Of a DNA stretch of 64,000 nt, positions 62,601 to 64,000 are shown piece after piece (within the stretch, counting starts at the first letter, position 1; each line of letters opens with the position of its first letter). Source of the stretch: Corticium candelabrum (lineage: Eukaryota; Porifera; Homoscleromorpha; Homosclerophorida; Plakinidae); assembly GCF_963422355.1 (NCBI RefSeq), contig NC_085095.1, positions 6,091,327 to 6,155,326 on the forward strand, in the 5' to 3' direction. A program made the position numbers and the translations under genes. The notes under the pieces were generated by a model. The model was not told where the DNA came from, did not search any database, and was given only the letters and a program-made list of their open reading frames with translations.

Positions 62601-63577
62601 TTTTGCCATCAAGGTGGTAACCGTTGCCATAAGTATAACCAGAATTCATGTGATAGACGATGTCACATACACATGCATATTCATTCCATCTTTCTCTCGC
62701 CATTTTCTCGTAGATCCGTGATCACAGACTATTTCTATTTCAATCGCTCGACACCAAAAGATAAAGTCGTTTTCTCCCCACACATAAATGAGTTCAAACA
62801 TTATGCATAGAGGCTTTCTTGTTACATTATGCATAGAGGCTTTCTTGTTGTGGTTGTTGTTATGGTGATTACTGATTGGTTAATAGAAGATGGTTACTAC
62901 TATACTTGAGTGGACATTCGGGCTGTCTTGATATCCGCACAACTTAAAACCACATAGCCTTTCTGAAGCACTCGATTGAGGCAAATTTGCATAATATTAG
63001 GGTCACACGAATTCTGGTTTTACAGTATGTCTTACATTTGTTGGTGTATGGTATACTGTATTGCTTGGTGTGTGTACTATGATGTGTCTTCTGTTGTTGC
63101 GTTCTGTTGTTTTGGCTTTGGTTGTCTCTTGTGAGGTGAGAGTGGCCAATGTGTGGATGTGGTATGCCGTTTGGATGTTGTGTGTTTGTGTGTTAGGTGA
63201 TTCGTTTTATGGATGGTCTTCCTGAAGATAAGGTGCCGAAGGTTGGATCTTGTGGCATTGACTACTGGGTGAAACAGCAGACTCGTCAGCTTCCTGAGCA
63301 TGATCTGCATGCTGAGAAGTGTCATGGTCTTGATGAAGGTGAGAGGCAAAGACAGGAGTCGTATAAGATGAGTCTTGAAACGGGAGTGATGGCAGAGGGC
63401 AAGGCGGCCGAGATTATAGACGATGGAGTTGAGGTAGTGACGTGCACAATCTGAGGAATACAAATGGCAGACAGACAGACAGACAGAGAAATTGATTAAC
63501 GAATCTAGAAAGAAAAACGGAGGCCAGTTCAAGAATTGTTGGAGGCGATGCCTATCAGTTGCTCTGCAATCATGTAA
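59671..63577 (+). CDS. PET-domain protein, no LIM domain visible
   Basis: Five exons, 59671-59754, 59862-59947, 60010-60652, 63197-63433, 63509-63577, join in frame to 372 aa. Exons 2-3 give a Cys/His cluster, CVACGDKCPGFELHVWRKVC...C.C...H, like the N-terminus of testin and prickle. The middle is a long acidic linker. The PET domain proper starts at the end of exon 3 (LGFMWIPQGLTKDQ) and continues in exon 4 (VIRFMDGLPEDKVPK, KQQTRQLPEHDLHAEKCHGL). In testin, prickle and LMCD1 a PET domain is followed by LIM domains; here the last exon gives KEKRRPVQELLEAM and a stop. The last exon is the least certain; if its acceptor is not used, the gene could run past the window to LIM exons. PET proteins act at cell junctions and in planar polarity. 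Confidence 0.78.
60905..60938. repeat. (TACA)n microsatellite
   Basis: Eight ATAC units in the long fourth intron of the PET gene. Confidence 0.95.
62078..62518. repeat. Dispersed repeat family, short copy
   Basis: Ends GAGTGGAATATAA (near 62089) and TTATATTCCACTC (near 62500) are inverted. Its two sides match the flanks of the copy at 39055-39757 in opposite orientation. It lies in the PET gene's long intron and has no coding capacity. Confidence 0.68.
62251..62345. repeat. Tandem duplication, ~47-base unit
   Basis: GCATCTGGGGATCATC(C/A)ACTCTATAATTAGATCTTGCCTGC occurs twice head to tail. Two more local duplications follow: ATATTCCACTCTGCATTACA (about 62499-62543) and ACATTATGCATAGAGGCTTTCTTGTT (about 62798-62850). 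Confidence 0.85.
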
Positions 63578-64000
63578 TGCTAAAGTTTTGTCAAAGAAGA
63601 TTCACTGTCTAGTGAAGAACATTGACTGTATTAGAGATGCTTATTCACTACAACTTTGTTTCCGTTAATGTGACTTGTGTAACTCGACCCATGGGTTGAG
63701 AATTCACTACTTAGCTGTGGGGCCTTTTACTGATATTCACTGTATGGTAGTATTGATGTTGAAATAGATGAATGACAGACAGAGAGACAGATGGACAGCT
63801 AGACATACAGACGGATGGACAGCTAGACATACAGACGGATGGACAGATAGACATACAGACGGATGGACAGATAGACAGACACATGGACAGACAGACAGAC
63901 AGATATGTATGGACATACATACATTTTTTCTGTTTTTATTAGAAGAGTCCGTAAGACTCAGTATAGATCGTTTACAATCATACGCTAGATACCATTGTCA
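63578..64000. other. 3' flank of PET gene, with (GACA)n at 63770-63905
   Basis: After the proposed stop the sequence is AT-rich, then GACAGACAGA tetramers with GGATGGACAG variants. No LIM-type Cys/His pattern is visible in any plus-strand frame to the window end. Confidence 0.55.

Overview
The window reads as nuclear DNA of an animal. Genes have short GT-AG introns (many 55-65 nt) and are closely spaced. CAMLG, FAM162, PET-domain, SENP6/7-type and cytosolic TyrRS genes (the last with an EMAPII-like tail) point to Metazoa. The dense (GT)n/(AC)n and (TCTG)n arrays, MITE-like elements, fossil non-LTR retrotransposons and an RNA-dependent RNA polymerase would suit an early-branching marine invertebrate such as a sponge. 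That placement is inference and no species is claimed.

Layout. 1-479 (-): 5' part of an AAA_28/Ttd14-like NTPase, divergent from 586-5993 (+), which encodes an RNA-dependent RNA polymerase joined in frame, across one 62-nt intron, to a UPF1-like SF1 helicase with an RG/RS tail (about 1781 aa). 6425-22223 (+): a many-exon SENP6/SENP7-type SUMO protease with the decayed copy of a non-LTR retrotransposon in an intron. 23278-25039 and 25581-28563 (+): tandem paralogues encoding small PGY-repeat proteins with a C-terminal membrane segment; the second has an RTE-like retroelement in an intron. 28564-32697: repeat-rich, with a strong foldback hairpin and one weak small-gene candidate. 32698-34476 (+): single-exon TTLL2-like glutamylase. 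35770-36009 (-): FAM162-like mitochondrial protein, head to head with UTP14 (36067-46533, +). 46742-47105 (+): unrecognised two-exon small gene. 47752-56666 (+): 20-exon cytosolic-type tyrosyl-tRNA synthetase. 56667-58795: foldback element with long inverted arms. 58796-59614 (-): CAMLG/GET2-like, head to head with a PET-domain gene (59671-63577, +) in which no LIM domain is visible.

Most genes are unrelated housekeeping or signalling genes. The item that stands out is the RdRP-helicase fusion. Fission yeast Rdp1 works with the Hrr1 helicase, and nematode EGO-1 is linked to ZNFX-1, so one chain carrying both activities looks like a covalent version of an RNA-directed RNA polymerase complex. 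Other points worth following are RTE-like and tRNA-derived SINE copies ending in (GT)n, several dispersed repeat families with two copies inside this window, three very short divergent promoters, and a possible mitochondrial presequence on the tyrosyl-tRNA synthetase.

Exon boundaries were read by eye from splice consensus and frame continuity. The YARS1 model, the PET gene, most of UTP14 (exon 2 onward) and the catalytic half of the SENP gene join in frame throughout. The 5' ends of UTP14 and SENP, and the SENP exons between 12351 and 17760, are less certain.
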